From: Mermis nigrescens
Taxonomy: Eukaryota > Nematoda > Enoplea > Mermithida > Mermithidae
DNA length: 64,000 nt
Reading direction: 5' to 3'
Assembly (NCBI GenBank): GCA_036768485.1
Contig: JAVLUZ010000142.1
Coordinates: forward strand, 14,107,814-14,171,813
Position 1 is the stretch's first letter. Each line of letters begins with the position of its first letter. Positions 12,201 to 22,727 of the stretch are shown here, piece after piece. Position numbers and translations under genes: made by a program. Below the pieces are notes generated by a model. It saw nothing but the letters and a program-made list of their open reading frames with translations, ran no database searches and was not told the DNA's origin.

Positions 12201-15200
12201 CTCGTTTCTCCGACCGTCCCGATTCTCCGCCCGTCCCGATTCTCCGCCCGTCCCGATTCTCCGACCATCCCGATTCTCCGACCGTCTCGAATCTCCGACC
12301 GTCCCGATTCTCCGACCGTCCCGATTCTCCGACTTTTCCCGATTCTCCGACTACAGATTCAATTATGACAGGTGGCATAAACCACATGTCAATCAACTGC
12401 TGAATAGCGGTTACACATACATGTAATAAAGGACTTATTTAGAGATTGAATTATTATGTAATTTTACGGATTTTTTTCATAACGTTTATTTTTGTCATTC
12501 AGTGAAATTGAAATTAATTTTTTTTGGTCTGACATTACAATTATTCGTTTCATTTTGATTTTAAAAAGTGAGAATAAACAGAAGTTACATCAAAGTATAT
12601 AAATAATGACATTCGATTTATTCACGACTTTCACATTTCAAAAGCGTTGAATTTCTTTGTTTCGTTCCCATGAAGATAGCTTCGCCAAAGTCTTCCTGTG
12701 CTTGAGCCATTTTAACAAAATAAGCGATTACATGCGACATAGTATCAACTGGGATTGTCTCCTTGCCTAGCTCAGACTTTTAGTATTAATACAGTTATAT
12801 ACCTTTGTATGTCAAATGTCTTGAAAACGACGTTAAATATTTTTGTCTAATTTGCATTTTCAATTTTTTTGTTTCGATTTTTATAAGTCAGAGCAGAGTT
12901 TCATTGTATTCGTTACGCTGGTTAATCGAATAAATGGGTATCCATGTACCTATATAAGTGGTCGATTGAATAAGTATATATGTATGTACATATCTGTACG
13001 CAAAACACATATATGCATGTTATGTACATGCGTGGGATGCGTTCGTAGATACTGCATTATAAATCGTGCGATGCAGTCGTAGTCAAAACTTGTCAAATCT
13101 TACCATGGTCGGAGAATCGGGATGGTCGGAGAATCGGGACGGGTGGGGAATCGGGACGGTCGGAGAAACGAGATTCTCGCGAATTTAAAAAAATTCTTTT
13201 AGCATTAGGCGGAGAATCGGGACGGTCGGAGAATCGGGAAAGTCGGAGAATCGGAACGGTCGGAGAATCGGGACGGTCGGAGAATCGGGATGGTCGGACA
13301 ATCGGGACGGTCGGGGAATCGGGATGGTCGGAGAATCGGGACGGTCGGAGAATCGGGACACAATCGATTTTTCTGGCCCATTCATTTATGCACCCGATCG
13401 GCCTTCTTTATTGCTCGCATGATTAAATCCTGATGACTAAATCTGAAAAAGTGTTGTCCATACGTTTTCTTGGGGTTTGGAAAGGTTTGACCCCCAGAAT
13501 GGCTACTGATGTCCGCGAAATGGCTGCGAATTCCCCCCAGAACTGTCTATTTTTCGCGAAAATTGTAAAAAGTATGCATTTTTAAGTATTTTTAGCTCAT
13601 TTTTGGCTCAAAAGTCTGAACCTTTCTGCGCTTGGCGCCATATAAACATTTTTGACTATATTTTGCTCAATTTGTTCGAATTTTTTTCAGTTTTTTTTCG
13701 AAAATGTTTTACGTTTAAATGTTCTTGAAAGAACGAGCATTGTCCGAAACGTCAAAAAACAGTTTAATTGATACGCACCCATCGTTTTTTAGCCCAAAAA
13801 GGTACTTTCTAGAATTTTCTTGGGTTTGACCCCGCTAGAATTCCCATGCTGTACATATATAATGGTGTCTCTTTACATATTTACTTTATTCATTTATTTA
13901 AAACAGCGATTTTCACCACAAATATGGTGATGAATTCTTAAATTTTACTACTTTTCCTTTCTGATGAATAGAACATATTTGCAATGCTAATATTTTCTCT
14001 GTCATTTTCAGACTGTAAAAAGTTCAACGGCACGGCGGTTGGAGCAATGTGTTCATTTCAACCGGATGTGTTCGTTTTTTCACTTCTGCTTTTCCTGTGC
14101 ACTTTCGTCCTAGCCTACACATTCCACTGTTTCCGAAGTAGTCGATTTTTCCCGACAAAAGTTCGCCTACTAATCTACTCATGTAGAATTTTATTCTTGC
14201 ATAATTTTCGCTCTTGTTCAGATCAGGTCGCTTATTGGTGATTTCAATGTCTTTATTACTATTATCATCATGTCATTAATTAATTATTCAATTGGGATTC
14301 CTGCTGAAACGTTACAAACACCTACCAAGTTCGAGGTATTTTTCACTTTGGCTCAAATTAGGGATCGATCAGAAAACTATACATATTCCGCTGCATCCTT
14401 AACGAAAATTCGGACCCATATAATGCTCTCTAAGACTTGACAAGCAAAAGAAATAAAAACTTTAGTATAATGTAATACGATTTCTTGATATAGAATTTTC
14501 GCCTTGAGAAGTCGAAAAGTCCTCTGATGTAACAAGCAATTTCTTATTATGCTTTTATTAATCTTTTGCCTTAAAATAATGCTTAAAACGATTTATTTTT
14601 ATAGGGTGACTTAGTTTTCATTGCAGTAAAAAAATCAATAACGCTCCTAGTGTAGTCTTTAAAATTTTCAAACTTTATTTTCTGTTCAAGCCCTTTTTAT
14701 TGTCTAATGACACTTTTAGTGTGATCTTTGAAGTATTTCAAACTTTGGTAGACAAGTTTTTTCCTTATAATATTTTGAGTGCGATTCTAGCGCCTCGCGT
14801 ACTAAATAGGCAATATCCCAGATTATTTAGCACGACTTCTCCTACTTTCAAATCGTTTTTCACTTCATTCTATTCAAATCGTTTTCGTCAGCTGCAAAAC
14901 AAAATCCGAGTTAGTTTTTCATTGGCAAAAGGAATGTCTTTGGGCTATAAGAAATTCAGTACGTGATCTCTTTCGAATAGTCAGAAAATCTAATTCTTCG
15001 GACTGAGAGATGTCAGAAAATTAGGATAATATAAATATCTGTATTTCCATTTTCATTCCATTTCCTTGAGTCCGCCGTGTACCTACCTGAAATATGTGGC
15101 ACGCAGACTTATCTAATTCTGAAGTCAAACTAATGAGAATTTGTGAATTATTATTATTTGAATCGCGTTTCAGATTATTTATTTTTTACTTCACACAGCC

Positions 15201-18200
15201 AACGAAGCCAAGAGGTTGGATTGTTGACATGTTCGAAATTGAACATTACTGGATTGCTCTGGCTACTTCAATTCCAGCCCTTCTTCTCACTGTACTTATC
15301 GTCATGGATCAGCAAATAACGGCTGTAATCGTTAACCGAAAACAAAACAAATTAATGGTATATATTTAAGAGTACTTGTGCGTATTTGATTAATGACAGT
15401 ATTCATTTTTGCGACTTTCATGGTCAAATGAATAAAAAACAAAACGATTCTTAAACTTTTACAAGATTTCTAACAAATATAATATCACTAGCAAAGAAAA
15501 ATGCTCCGATGGAACAAAAAAGGTGAATATACTTGAATTTCTTCATTGTTAAGGATGTAAAAGGAGAGGACTAGGGAAAATTTCCCTATATGCGCAGAAG
15601 CCATAGGAATGTGCTAAACAATTAGACTTCCCCTAAACAACGCAAAAATCGAAGTATAGTCTGCGGCCTGTGAAAAATGAGGGTGTAGTCACAAAACGTT
15701 CTCAAGTGTTTCGTAAAAGAGCATTGAAGACACTTCCATGACTTTTAAATAATCGGACCTTTTGAACAATTTCCCCGCCACCGTTCTTTGAGAGACGAAA
15801 TAAAGATACAGTATATATTATTTTGTAAATATTTTTTCATATTTTTTATTATTTTATTTTGCAGGTGTAAAGACAAGAAGTCATAAGCTAGTTGAATGTG
15901 AAATTTTGTTACTGCAGCTATTATGGATCGGCTAAAAAACGGTGGCGGGTAAATTGTTCAAAAGGTCCAAATAATCAATGTATTAATTTATTTAATGAAA
16001 TCTTGACCTTCCACAATGCTCTAACGTAAAAGATAATAGTGTAAACTTTACACCTACATGGCCAACTCAATAGATTGCATAAAAAACCATAAAAAATTTC
16101 TTTAATTTTTTCCAAAATAAAGTAATCAAAATACTCACCATCGTAATCGAAATTACTACGGAAAATCTGCAGAAACGCGCATAGGCCACAGAACATAATT
16201 CGATTTTTGCGTTGTTTAGGGAAGTCTAACTGTTTAGCACATTCCTATGGCTTCTGCACATATAGGATAATTTTCCCTAGTCCCCTCCTCTTACATCCTT
16301 AACAATGGAGAAATTCAAGTATATTTACCTTTTTTGTTCCATCGGAGCATTTTTCTTTGCTAGTTCAGCGCCGAAATTCTGGAGGGTGCAAGTAGCTGAA
16401 TAAATTTCTTTTTTCGTCTCGAACCCTTTACACTAAAATGATCACAGATCAAGAAATATTGCATTAAAAGAGAAATAATTTCTTTTGAGATATTATCTAC
16501 ATTATAAAACCAATTGGACTGCACAGAAACCAAAATTGAGTTAGATAAGCTTTAGGACACGCTAACAGTAAAAAACCCGTATACTTTACACTTTTGTGCA
16601 AGAACCATTGTGTGTAAAGGAATTTTAAGTTCAGATTCTTAATCTACAACTAAGGGGGAAACATTTTAAAAAAGAATTGGCCCTCCACTAACTGTTTGAT
16701 ACCCAATGCTCTGGGTGGAAAAGGGCTTCTCAGTGCAAACTACACTTGTGCTAATAACGCAATATTGGGTGTATAGAAACAAAATAAACTAGAATGTGTA
16801 ACGCTAAGGTCAGGGCACATTTTAAGCATAATTAGCATGTTCTACCTACTTAGCGGAGTAGCTGAAGCAATTTCGTTTTTCGTCTCGAACCCTTTACACT
16901 AGAACGATCACAGGTCAAGAAATATTGCGTTAAAAAAGGAAAAAATTTTACGTTTCGAGATATTGTAACCCTATACACTATAAAACCAATTGGACTACGT
17001 AGAAATCAAAATTGAGTTAGATAAGCTTTAGGACACGCTAACAGTAAAAAACCCTTATACTTTACACTTTTGTGCAACAATCATTGAGTGCAAAGAAATT
17101 TTAATGTCGTATTCGTAATCTACAACTCGGGGGAAACATTTTTTAAAAAAATTGGTCCTCCACTAACTGTTTGATACCCAATGCTCTGGGTGGAAAAGGG
17201 CTTCTCAGTGCAAACTTTACACTTGTGCTAATAACGAAATATTGGGTGTATAGAAACAACATAAACTAGAATCTGTAACGGTAAGGTCAGGACACATTTC
17301 AAGCATAATTATCATGTTCCGACTACTTAGCGGAGTAGCTGTAAAAATTTCGTTTTGCGTCTCGAAGCCTTTACACTAAAACGATCACAGATCAAAAAAT
17401 ATTGCGTTAAAAGAGAATAAGAAAATGGTCCTCGAGATATTGTAACCTTCTACATTATAAAACCAATTGGACTGCGCAGAAATCAAAATTGAGTTAGATA
17501 AGCTGAAAACACGCAAAGAGTAAACAACCCGCATACTTTGCATTTTTGTACAACAACCATTGAGTGTAAAGAAATTTTAAGGTCAGATTCGCAATCAACA
17601 GCTCAGAGGCAACGTTTAACTAAAAAAATTGGCCCTCCGCAAATTATTTGATTTTTCGGGTTACACTTTACACACTCATTGCTAACTTGGTATTGAGTGT
17701 AAACAAAAAATAAAAAATGGTACATCGAGTTTTTTAATTATCTATCGTCTTGAAAAAACCGCACCTCCCAGGTATGTGCCGTCGTTGCTGTGAGGGGGAC
17801 ACAAAATTCGCGCTCGCTGTGATAAACATATAAAAAAGGTGGGTGGCCAAGTATATTATAGGTAGCGCTCTCACGCTACCTATAATAAATACAAGTTATC
17901 CAATCTTGGCTCGTGATTTATAATTTATTCATACTGCGTATAGGATCATGTGTATAAACAATATTTTGTGTATGGTTGCACCTAATTATTCATGTGATCA
18001 AAAGGAAATTATTTGATTGGCCCTGATTTCTTAGTGCTTCTCCTGCCGACTGTAAAATTTATAATTAATCTGGAAGTTGTTTCAGTTTTATCGGGTGAAA
18101 AAATTGTACCTTAAAAGAATCTAAAATCGCCAACTTTCAGTGTTTTTTGCTTCTTGCATTTTTATCGGTTCTTTCATTGATTTCTTTACAGAAAGGATTC

Positions 18201-21200
18201 GGTTATCATTTGGATTTGCTAGTTGTGGCGGTCCTCATCGTGCTTTGTTCTCTACTTGGAATTCCATTTTTTGTTGCGGCCACTGTACTTTCGATCACAC
18301 ATGTGCAGAGTCTGAAAATTCAGTCCGACTGTTCTGCGCCGGGCGAAAAGCCTAGATTTCTAGGAGTGCAGTAAGCCTTATTGTACTCGTTGTAGATACG
18401 ATTATAATACGTTGCCAAAAATTTAAGAGCTGTAAGTTGACAGATAATTTTACTATAGTGCTATTTGATTTTTTATTTCAGATGCGTTTCTGCCACTCTA
18501 CACCGATGACAGAATATGTCATGCTTTAAGCTTCTATTGTACTTAAATAGGCTTAAGTGCGTTTTGTATCTGGAAAGTCCTAGGATGAAAGGAAACATAA
18601 AATGATCGATTTTTATAGGCAGTACGGACGTCAGATCAGTAAAAAACAAAAAGCATCAAATTATAGTCACTTTAAAATGAATAAGCCTTTGAAACGTTAA
18701 GGCTTTAAAATATTGAAGCTAAATTCCAAATTCAACAAGTTGCGATTTTAGTAAATATTTATATCGCCATCTTTGCGCTCATGCATAAGCTATATTAAAC
18801 GAGGAAGCGGTTGGTTTCCTGAATAATAAATTTAAACTTCACTTCGTTTCTTATGATTTCGCTCCCTGCGCGACAGAGCTTTAAGTGATTTTTGATCTGT
18901 AAATGATCAGTAGAAAAAGCTCGAATGTAAACCTCCAAGTATACTTGATATAATCTGTTTTGAATAATTTAAATAATTTATACATATTTTAATCAGATAC
19001 CTAATTTAGGAAAAAAATTATCGATATCTTGTATCTGGATTCAAGAAATTGAGGTATTCATAAGTGTAGTATCTTTATTAAATTGAATTAAAAACAGATT
19101 TGCGACTTACTGAAAATATACAGGGTGTCCTACCTAACTATCCCAACTGTTTTTCATAATAAGTCCGCTAATTCTAGATATTTTTAATGATTTTTTGGAT
19201 ATAGTTGTAATGTCCAATAGGAAACTGGATGGCCTGATTTAATTGCGTTTGCTTCTTCATTATGTAAGCTACAGGAGTTTGTGTAAACCTTAGCTTTTAC
19301 AGTGCGGTCCCACCTGAGTATCCTCTCTATTATCTCGCCTTAGCTGAATAAGTTCCTAATATTTTCAAAAACTTTTATGATTAATTACAGAATGTGTAAT
19401 AGGCCATCGACTGACAAAGTTTGGTATGAATTGGTAATATACTGTTCAAGATGTAACATTTTTACAGGACTAACTTTTCTTCGCTATGCAAAAATTGTCT
19501 TAATGGCTTTTGACGGCAATTCCTCCTGAGCTTGTGTGAACCCATTCAACAACTGTTTTATTGATTCACATGCATTCAGATACTCAAAATGCATTATCTT
19601 TTATTGCTTGAATGCCTTGAATTCTGGGCTACGCATTGATCGCAAAATACAATAATTTTAAAAGGAAAGACTACCAGAAATCTAAGGTTTACACTAACTT
19701 TTGCAGTTCACACAGTGATCGAGCAAATCCGATCAAAGTTCGTCAGTTAGTTTCCATAGGACCTGCTAACTATGTCCGAAAAATCATTACAAAATAATAA
19801 GGATTGACTAAATTAATTAGAAAAAACGTATTGGATAGTTAGACGGAACACCCTGTATTTTTTAAATATTTGCACTTTTATGTTCTTTCCATATTCATCA
19901 ATTTTTCACTGTACCGTCACTTCAGGCAAACGCTGTGAATAACTTAACTATCAAAGAACATCCATTGAATGCGTGTAAATTTTTCCAGAATTTAAGGTCC
20001 ACTCAAATCTGCCTATTTTTATCTTATCTCGGAAATTGAGCCGAATTCATAAGTTTTTTCGCATTACGTTGTGTCGCGTACTACTATCGCGTGACTTCAC
20101 TAAAATGACATTCTTAAATTTCCATGATTTTTTATTCGAGTGATTGAAAGTCGGCAGCTCCCATATTTGTCATTAGATGTTTTCGCGCTGAAAAATTTTA
20201 TAGAATATTTAAAAAATTTTAAAAATCATTTGTTCTTTAGATTTTGAAGTTTTTGTCGCAATTGTATCGACAGTGATTTTTATCGAACTTTTTATTTTCA
20301 TCCTATATTACCTGTAGTAAATGTCATGTATGGTCTACGTTTTTTCTTCATATGACGTTGGCGTATAGTGGTTCCTATTACTGTCTTTAATTATGTTGAA
20401 TTTTAACGTAATAAGTACAGACTATCGGTGAACATTTTTAAACTTCATATTCCAATTTATGTGAAATATAATATAAATTTATTTCTTGTGATCTTTATTT
20501 TGTAAAATAACGAATTTTTAATATTGTATTCAAAGTGCGTATATGCGTTTCTGATCCAATTGGAAGAATTTGCATTTTAAATGAATTTTATAAAAAATTC
20601 AAAAAAAAATTCTTGAGTCTAAATTAATGACTGCCCTATGCTCCTCATACACATGTGTTTTAGTGAGCAAAGAGTGACAACCATAGTGGCGCATTTGCTC
20701 ATCGGTTTGTCGATTTTCCTAGCTGCAGTTCAAAGGGTAAACCATATTAATAACAATTTATAAGAATTAGAAGAGCAAATTTATAGATTTTCACTTCCAT
20801 TTTTCAGCATATCCCTATATCAGTCCTCCTCGGCATATTTTTGTACATGGGCGTTACGTCACTTCTTACACAACAGGTTACCCCGATAAAAGTTTTAGAT
20901 TTTGGAATTTTCTATCTTAAGAAATGTTTTTGTTTAGTTCGTTGATCGAATTTTGTTGCTCTTCACGCCAGTAAAATATCAGCCTGATTACGGGTACTTG
21001 AGAGTGGTTCCTCTCAAAAGAGTCTTCCTGTTCACCGGAATACAACTTGGTGCATTTGCCATACTGTGCCTTGTAAAATACACTAAGATCATCCCTATGC
21101 TTTTCCCGATTGTGGTAAGATTCGCTTATTCATTAATTAAAGCATTTTTGGCTCAATAGGTTATACTGACCATATACGTGTTCTTGAGGGTGGTTTGATC

Positions 21201-22206
21201 TCCCAGAATGGCTAACTGACCCCCGCAAAATGGCTGCGATCCCCCCTTCCCCCTAGAATGGTCAATTTTCCGTAAACATCTTTAAAAATGAGCATTTTTA
21301 AGCGTTTTAGCTCATCCATTTTTGGCTCTAAAATCTTAAATTTTCAGCGCTTTGCGTCATATACACATTTTTTGACTATATTTTGTTCAATTTTCTCGAC
21401 TTTTTCAAATTTCTTTTGTTTTTTATATTCTAGGAAGAATGAGCATTGTTTGAAACGTCTAAAAAGTGTTTTTGACGTTTATTCTTCGTTTTTTAGCCCT
21501 AAAAAGCCATTTTTCGAAATTTTTTTGGGTCTGACTCCCTCTGACTTTCCATGCTGTACTTGTACGATACTGACTCACTAATGCGTACTGGATAAAAAAG
21601 TAGTATCAAGAACTTTTTGCGTAGTATAGACGTAAGAATTTTAAGAGCGTTTTTTTAATTTTTGCAGTCTTTGTAATTATTGTCCATTAGTTTTTAATTG
21701 ACTGAAATCACGTAGATATCATACTTGTATTTTATTTTTTCATATTCGCGTTGAAATTAAGGTATTCCGTTTCATTAGTGTAATGATATGCTTATAATCA
21801 TTGACACTTAGAAAAGACGGTATTTATTAAGCAGTAAATTGTTTTCACACAGCAATGTGATAAATTTATATTACGGATAGTACAATGGAGACGCTATTTT
21901 ATAGAATTCTTATTATTAGTATGTTTTTTGTCATTCATATTGATTTCAAGTAATCGTGAAACTATTCGAAAGTTTTTTCCTCCATCGAACGTGAAAAATG
22001 TGCAAATTAAAATTTGTTTTCAGCTAGTTGTTCTTGTCTTCATAAGAAAAAGTATCGAGAAAATATTCACGCAAAAGGAACTATTTGCTCTGGACGATTT
22101 GTTGCCCAATTGGAGATCTTTGCTGAGAAGCAAATCAATAAATCAGCCAAGGAGAAGCAATGCTGATCGTTCATCGATGCCGCTCTATCAAAAACAACAG
22201 TTGTGA
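3150..22206 (+). CDS. SLC4-family bicarbonate transporter, multi-exon, 5' end missing
   Basis: Bicarbonate transporter of the SLC4 family (anion exchangers and Na+-coupled bicarbonate transporters), a plasma-membrane protein moving bicarbonate for pH and ion balance. Exons I can support: 3150-3299, 4863-about 5089/5117, 5967-6065, 6186-6375, 7051-7184, 7547-7769, 11559-11661, 14012-14160, 14222-14335, 15199-15357, 18192-18370, 20664-20736, 20808-20876, 20938-21114, 22024-22206 (stop). Apart from the join around 5.1-5.97 kb all phases agree. Family hallmarks read in order: RFLFVLL and LIIPPGKW in the cytosolic domain, [105 protein letters not shown] and LDDLLP look more like Na+-coupled members than AE1-3; this is inference. 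The first part of the N-terminal domain is not seen and is probably left of the window. About 740 residues are covered here. Confidence 0.93.
3694..3952 (+). repeat. dispersed repeat C
   Basis: About 260 bp starting CACACCTGGGCGTGGGGGTT, with C-runs and AGAATTCAAAAT blocks, ACGATGAGAAACGTTGAAAA and GCCATACCACCATTTTTAAG, ending in a C-run. Other copies at 60715-60968 and, reversed, 36010-36235. Confidence 0.8.
3953..4197 (+). repeat. dispersed repeat E
   Basis: About 250-300 bp element with AATTGAAAAATTTCTTGAAA, a TTGACCAGAAACTG-like block, a GCTATTTTAGCGCTTATA-like block and a CATGCTGTGCATT-like end. Other clear copies at 54185-54450, 58022-58318 and reversed at 50463-50735. Confidence 0.65.
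4863..5117 (+). CDS. SLC4 exon: band-3 cytosolic domain core, 3' border uncertain
   Basis: Follows TTGCATTTTCAG in phase 0. It reads [20 protein letters not shown], then [24 protein letters not shown] and [13 protein letters not shown], a continuous match to the end of the SLC4 cytosolic domain. The 3' border is unresolved. The GT at 5118 (ACA|GTATTT) leaves phase 0, but the next exon starts in phase 2. The GT at 5090 (CC|GTCCGC) gives the right phase but is a poor donor. A small undetected exon between 5118 and 5966 is also possible. Confidence 0.85.
5967..6065 (+). CDS. SLC4 exon: linker into first membrane segment
   Basis: Lies between TTTCGTTCAG and GGAAA|GTAAGT and reads [19 protein letters not shown] then [11 protein letters not shown]. 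The final TGK with the next exon's LFGGL matches the family motif TGRLFGGL, which fixes the frame. The rest of the linker is variable in the family. Confidence 0.72.
6186..6375 (+). CDS. SLC4 exon: TM1 region
   Basis: Begins after GTGTTTTTAG and ends ATG|GTAAGA. It encodes [20 protein letters not shown] and then [16 protein letters not shown], the TM1 region with the family glycine pair. Only a few bases inside the intron starts an (AAT)n microsatellite. Confidence 0.92.
6379..6408. repeat. (AAT)n microsatellite
   Basis: About nine AAT units beginning four bases after the SLC4 donor GTAAG. Confidence 0.95.
7051..7184 (+). CDS. SLC4 exon: GQPLxIxxxTGPVLxFE core
   Basis: Encodes [19 protein letters not shown] and [18 protein letters not shown], one of the most conserved parts of the transport core, ending FCK across the junction (AA|GTAAGC, phase 2). 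Confidence 0.93.
7547..7769 (+). CDS. SLC4 exon: DASxLVxxITRFTEE segment
   Basis: Continues phase 2 from the previous exon after TTTCGTAG. It reads [20 protein letters not shown] and [20 protein letters not shown], diagnostic for SLC4, and stops at TCA|GTAAGA in phase 0. Confidence 0.95.
8099..8694. mobile_element. mariner-like MITE, about 595 bp
   Basis: Inverted ends GCAGGGTGGGCCAAAGGAAG and, on the other strand, TACAGGGTGGTCCAAAAAAG, with GGCTACAC/GGCGACAC following. TA at both borders. No transposase frame. In an SLC4 intron. Confidence 0.75.
9027..11020 (+). mobile_element. non-autonomous Helitron copy 2, complete (1994 bp)
   Basis: Starts TCATAGGTAGCG after a host A and ends TTTGCTAG before a host T. 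The 5' hairpin (about 9030-9057) has imperfect arms. Inside are GTGTAAAGTTTACACT-type repeat units and the 3' inverted repeat, whose inner end is CTAGCAAAG at 10080. Lies in the 3.8-kb SLC4 intron between 7769 and 11559. No transposase. Confidence 0.82.
11559..11661 (+). CDS. SLC4 exon: extracellular loop (short, N-glycosylation sites)
   Basis: A 103-bp exon inside what otherwise would be a 6.2-kb intron. It starts after ATTTTAAG in phase 0 and ends GAAG|GTTAGT in phase 1, exactly the phases needed to join the exons at 7547-7769 and 14012-14160. It reads [19 protein letters not shown], with two N-x-S/T sequons (NET, NYS) and cysteines, as expected for the large glycosylated extracellular loop of Na+-coupled SLC4 proteins. 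Confidence 0.85.
12072..13370. repeat. inverted pair of 17-bp minisatellite arrays (foldback-like)
   Basis: Left array (12072-12357) is made of GATTCTCCGACCGTCCC units. Right array (13104-13370) is the same unit reversed (GGTCGGAGAATCGGGAC). Each array is interrupted by the same spacer in opposite orientation (CCTAATGCTAAGA..GATTCGCGAAAATCTCG against CGAGATTCTCGCGAATTTA..TAGCATTAGG), so the arrays are true inverted copies around a loop of about 745 bp. Minisatellite arms with a loop are typical of foldback elements. Sits in the SLC4 intron 11662-14011. Confidence 0.9.
13470..13856 (+). repeat. dispersed repeat D
   Basis: About 385 bp: GACCCCCAGAATGGCTACTG, TTTTTAGCTCATTTTTGGCT, GACTATATTTTGCTCAATTT, ending AATTCCCATGCTGTACATAT. 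Adjacent to the inverted 17-bp minisatellite pair; second copy at 21187-21565. Confidence 0.8.
14012..14160 (+). CDS. SLC4 exon: end of extracellular loop and next TM
   Basis: Starts after GTCATTTTCAG and reads [20 protein letters not shown] followed by a hydrophobic helix and SSRFFPTK. The family pattern is CxxxNGT, PDVFFxS and RYFPTKVR. The donor (AAA|GTTCGC) is weak but phase 0 agrees with the next exon. Confidence 0.9.
14222..14335 (+). CDS. SLC4 exon: [14 protein letters not shown] helix
   Basis: Follows a 61-bp intron and begins [19 protein letters not shown], ending [21 protein letters not shown]. It matches the family VRSxISDFAVFLTI...DYxIGIPxxKLxVP. Confidence 0.93.
15199..15357 (+). 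CDS. SLC4 exon: [12 protein letters not shown] segment
   Basis: Begins after TTCACACAG with [15 protein letters not shown] and carries [20 protein letters not shown], the most recognisable SLC4 signature, ending ATG|GTATAT. Confidence 0.96.
15488..17885 (-). mobile_element. non-autonomous Helitron copy 3, reverse (2398 bp)
   Basis: Minus-strand copy in the SLC4 intron 15358-18191. Its 3' end is CTAG at 15488-15491 (host A to the left on the plus strand) and its 5' end is the hairpin ATAGGTAGCG/CGCTACCTAT near 17860-17884, with TT in place of the usual TC. The inner end of the 3' inverted repeat is CTAG at 16360-16363. The body is a threefold repeat of about 470 bp. Confidence 0.78.
16388..17690 (-). 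repeat. three tandem units of about 470 bp inside Helitron copy 3
   Basis: Unit starts near 16391, 16858 and 17335, each beginning GTAGCTGAA/GTAGCTGTAA and containing TTCGTCTCGAA..CCTTTACACT, ATCACAG..TCAA..AATATTG and CCAATTGGACT. Units differ by scattered substitutions, so the duplication is not recent. Confidence 0.85.
18192..18370 (+). CDS. SLC4 exon: GYHLDL to [12 protein letters not shown]
   Basis: Joined in phase 0 across a 2.8-kb intron that contains a reverse-strand Helitron. It reads [20 protein letters not shown], then [16 protein letters not shown] and [12 protein letters not shown], ending CA|GTAAGC. Confidence 0.96.
19119..19857. mobile_element. mariner-like MITE, about 740 bp
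   Basis: Inverted ends TACAGGGTGTCCTACCTAAC and, on the other strand, TACAGGGTGTTCCGTCTAAC, continuing TATCC on both sides. No coding. In the SLC4 intron 18371-20663. Confidence 0.82.
20664..20736 (+). CDS. SLC4 exon: EQRVTxxxAHLLIG helix
   Basis: Completes a split codon and reads [19 protein letters not shown], ending AGG|GTAAAC. EQRVTG is invariant across SLC4 at this point. Confidence 0.93.
20808..20876 (+). CDS. SLC4 exon: [15 protein letters not shown] helix
   Basis: Twenty-three codons reading [19 protein letters not shown] after TTTTTCAG, ending CAACAG|GTTACC. Strong family match (IPMPVLYGVFLYMGVxSL). Confidence 0.93.
20938..21114 (+). CDS. SLC4 exon: FxDR to last transmembrane region
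   Basis: Reads [20 protein letters not shown] then [20 protein letters not shown] and ends LFPIV|GTAAGA, matching QPDxxYLRxVPLxxVHxFTxIQL. Confidence 0.95.
21187..21565 (+). repeat. dispersed repeat D
   Basis: Same blocks as at 13470 (CCCAGAATGGCTAACTGACC, TAGCTCATCCATTTTTGGCT, GACTATATTTTGTTCAATTT, CATGCTGTACTTGTA). In the last SLC4 intron. Confidence 0.8.
22024..22206 (+). CDS. SLC4 terminal exon and C-tail
   Basis: Begins after TTTGTTTTCAG with [20 protein letters not shown] and then [10 protein letters not shown], as in family C-termini (TKRELSWLDDLMP). A short serine- and arginine-rich tail follows to the TGA ending at 22206. Confidence 0.95.
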   Translation, partial: LVVLVFIRKSIEKIFTQKELFALDDLLPNWRSLLRSKSINQPRRSNADRSSMPLYQKQQL

Positions 22207-22558
22207 TCACCATCTTGTGTTTTAATAAGTTTTTCAATTCATTATCACTTATTATGTACTATGTACTGTACTTGTACATAACAGCCGCAAACATTGTATC
22301 ATTGTCACAATAATATGAGAGATCAAAGTAAATATGTATACGATTTTCGGAATTCAAGAAGGTATACATAGTATAATTAAATCGATTAGTGATAGAAGAA
22401 AATTTTTCTAACGAAATTTATTGTGAGTATTGTATTTACGATGAAATCAATAATACTTGTTGATTTTGTAGTCTGCTGATTAAATGAGCAATTCTGACTA
22501 TTACTTATGGCAATGAAAATTGAGTCGAGTATGGATCTTTGAATAATATCTACGAAAC

Positions 22559-22727
22559 TATAATCTGTTTCACACAACTTCGATCATAAATTTTTAAACT
22601 ATTCCCGACAATAAGCTGACAGATTGCGATCATAGCATTGATCTGAAATATAATTATCGTAACCTTCGGCGTACTGTCGATGAAAATTCTTAGAATTTGT
22701 GCGCGACGTTATGTGAAACAGACTATA
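22559..22727 (+). mobile_element. 169-bp MITE, TATAGTCTGTTTCAC family
   Basis: Inverted ends TATAATCTGTTTCACACAAC and GTTATGTGAAACAGACTATA with an AT-rich body (GATAGCATTGATCTG-type core). TA-type target likely. Lies 350 bp after the SLC4 stop codon. Confidence 0.8.

Noticed and set aside
12166..12426. Open frames over the 17-bp minisatellite (RPSRFSD repeats)
   Set aside because: Product of the tandem repeat on both strands; the period of 17 shifts frame and no gene context exists.
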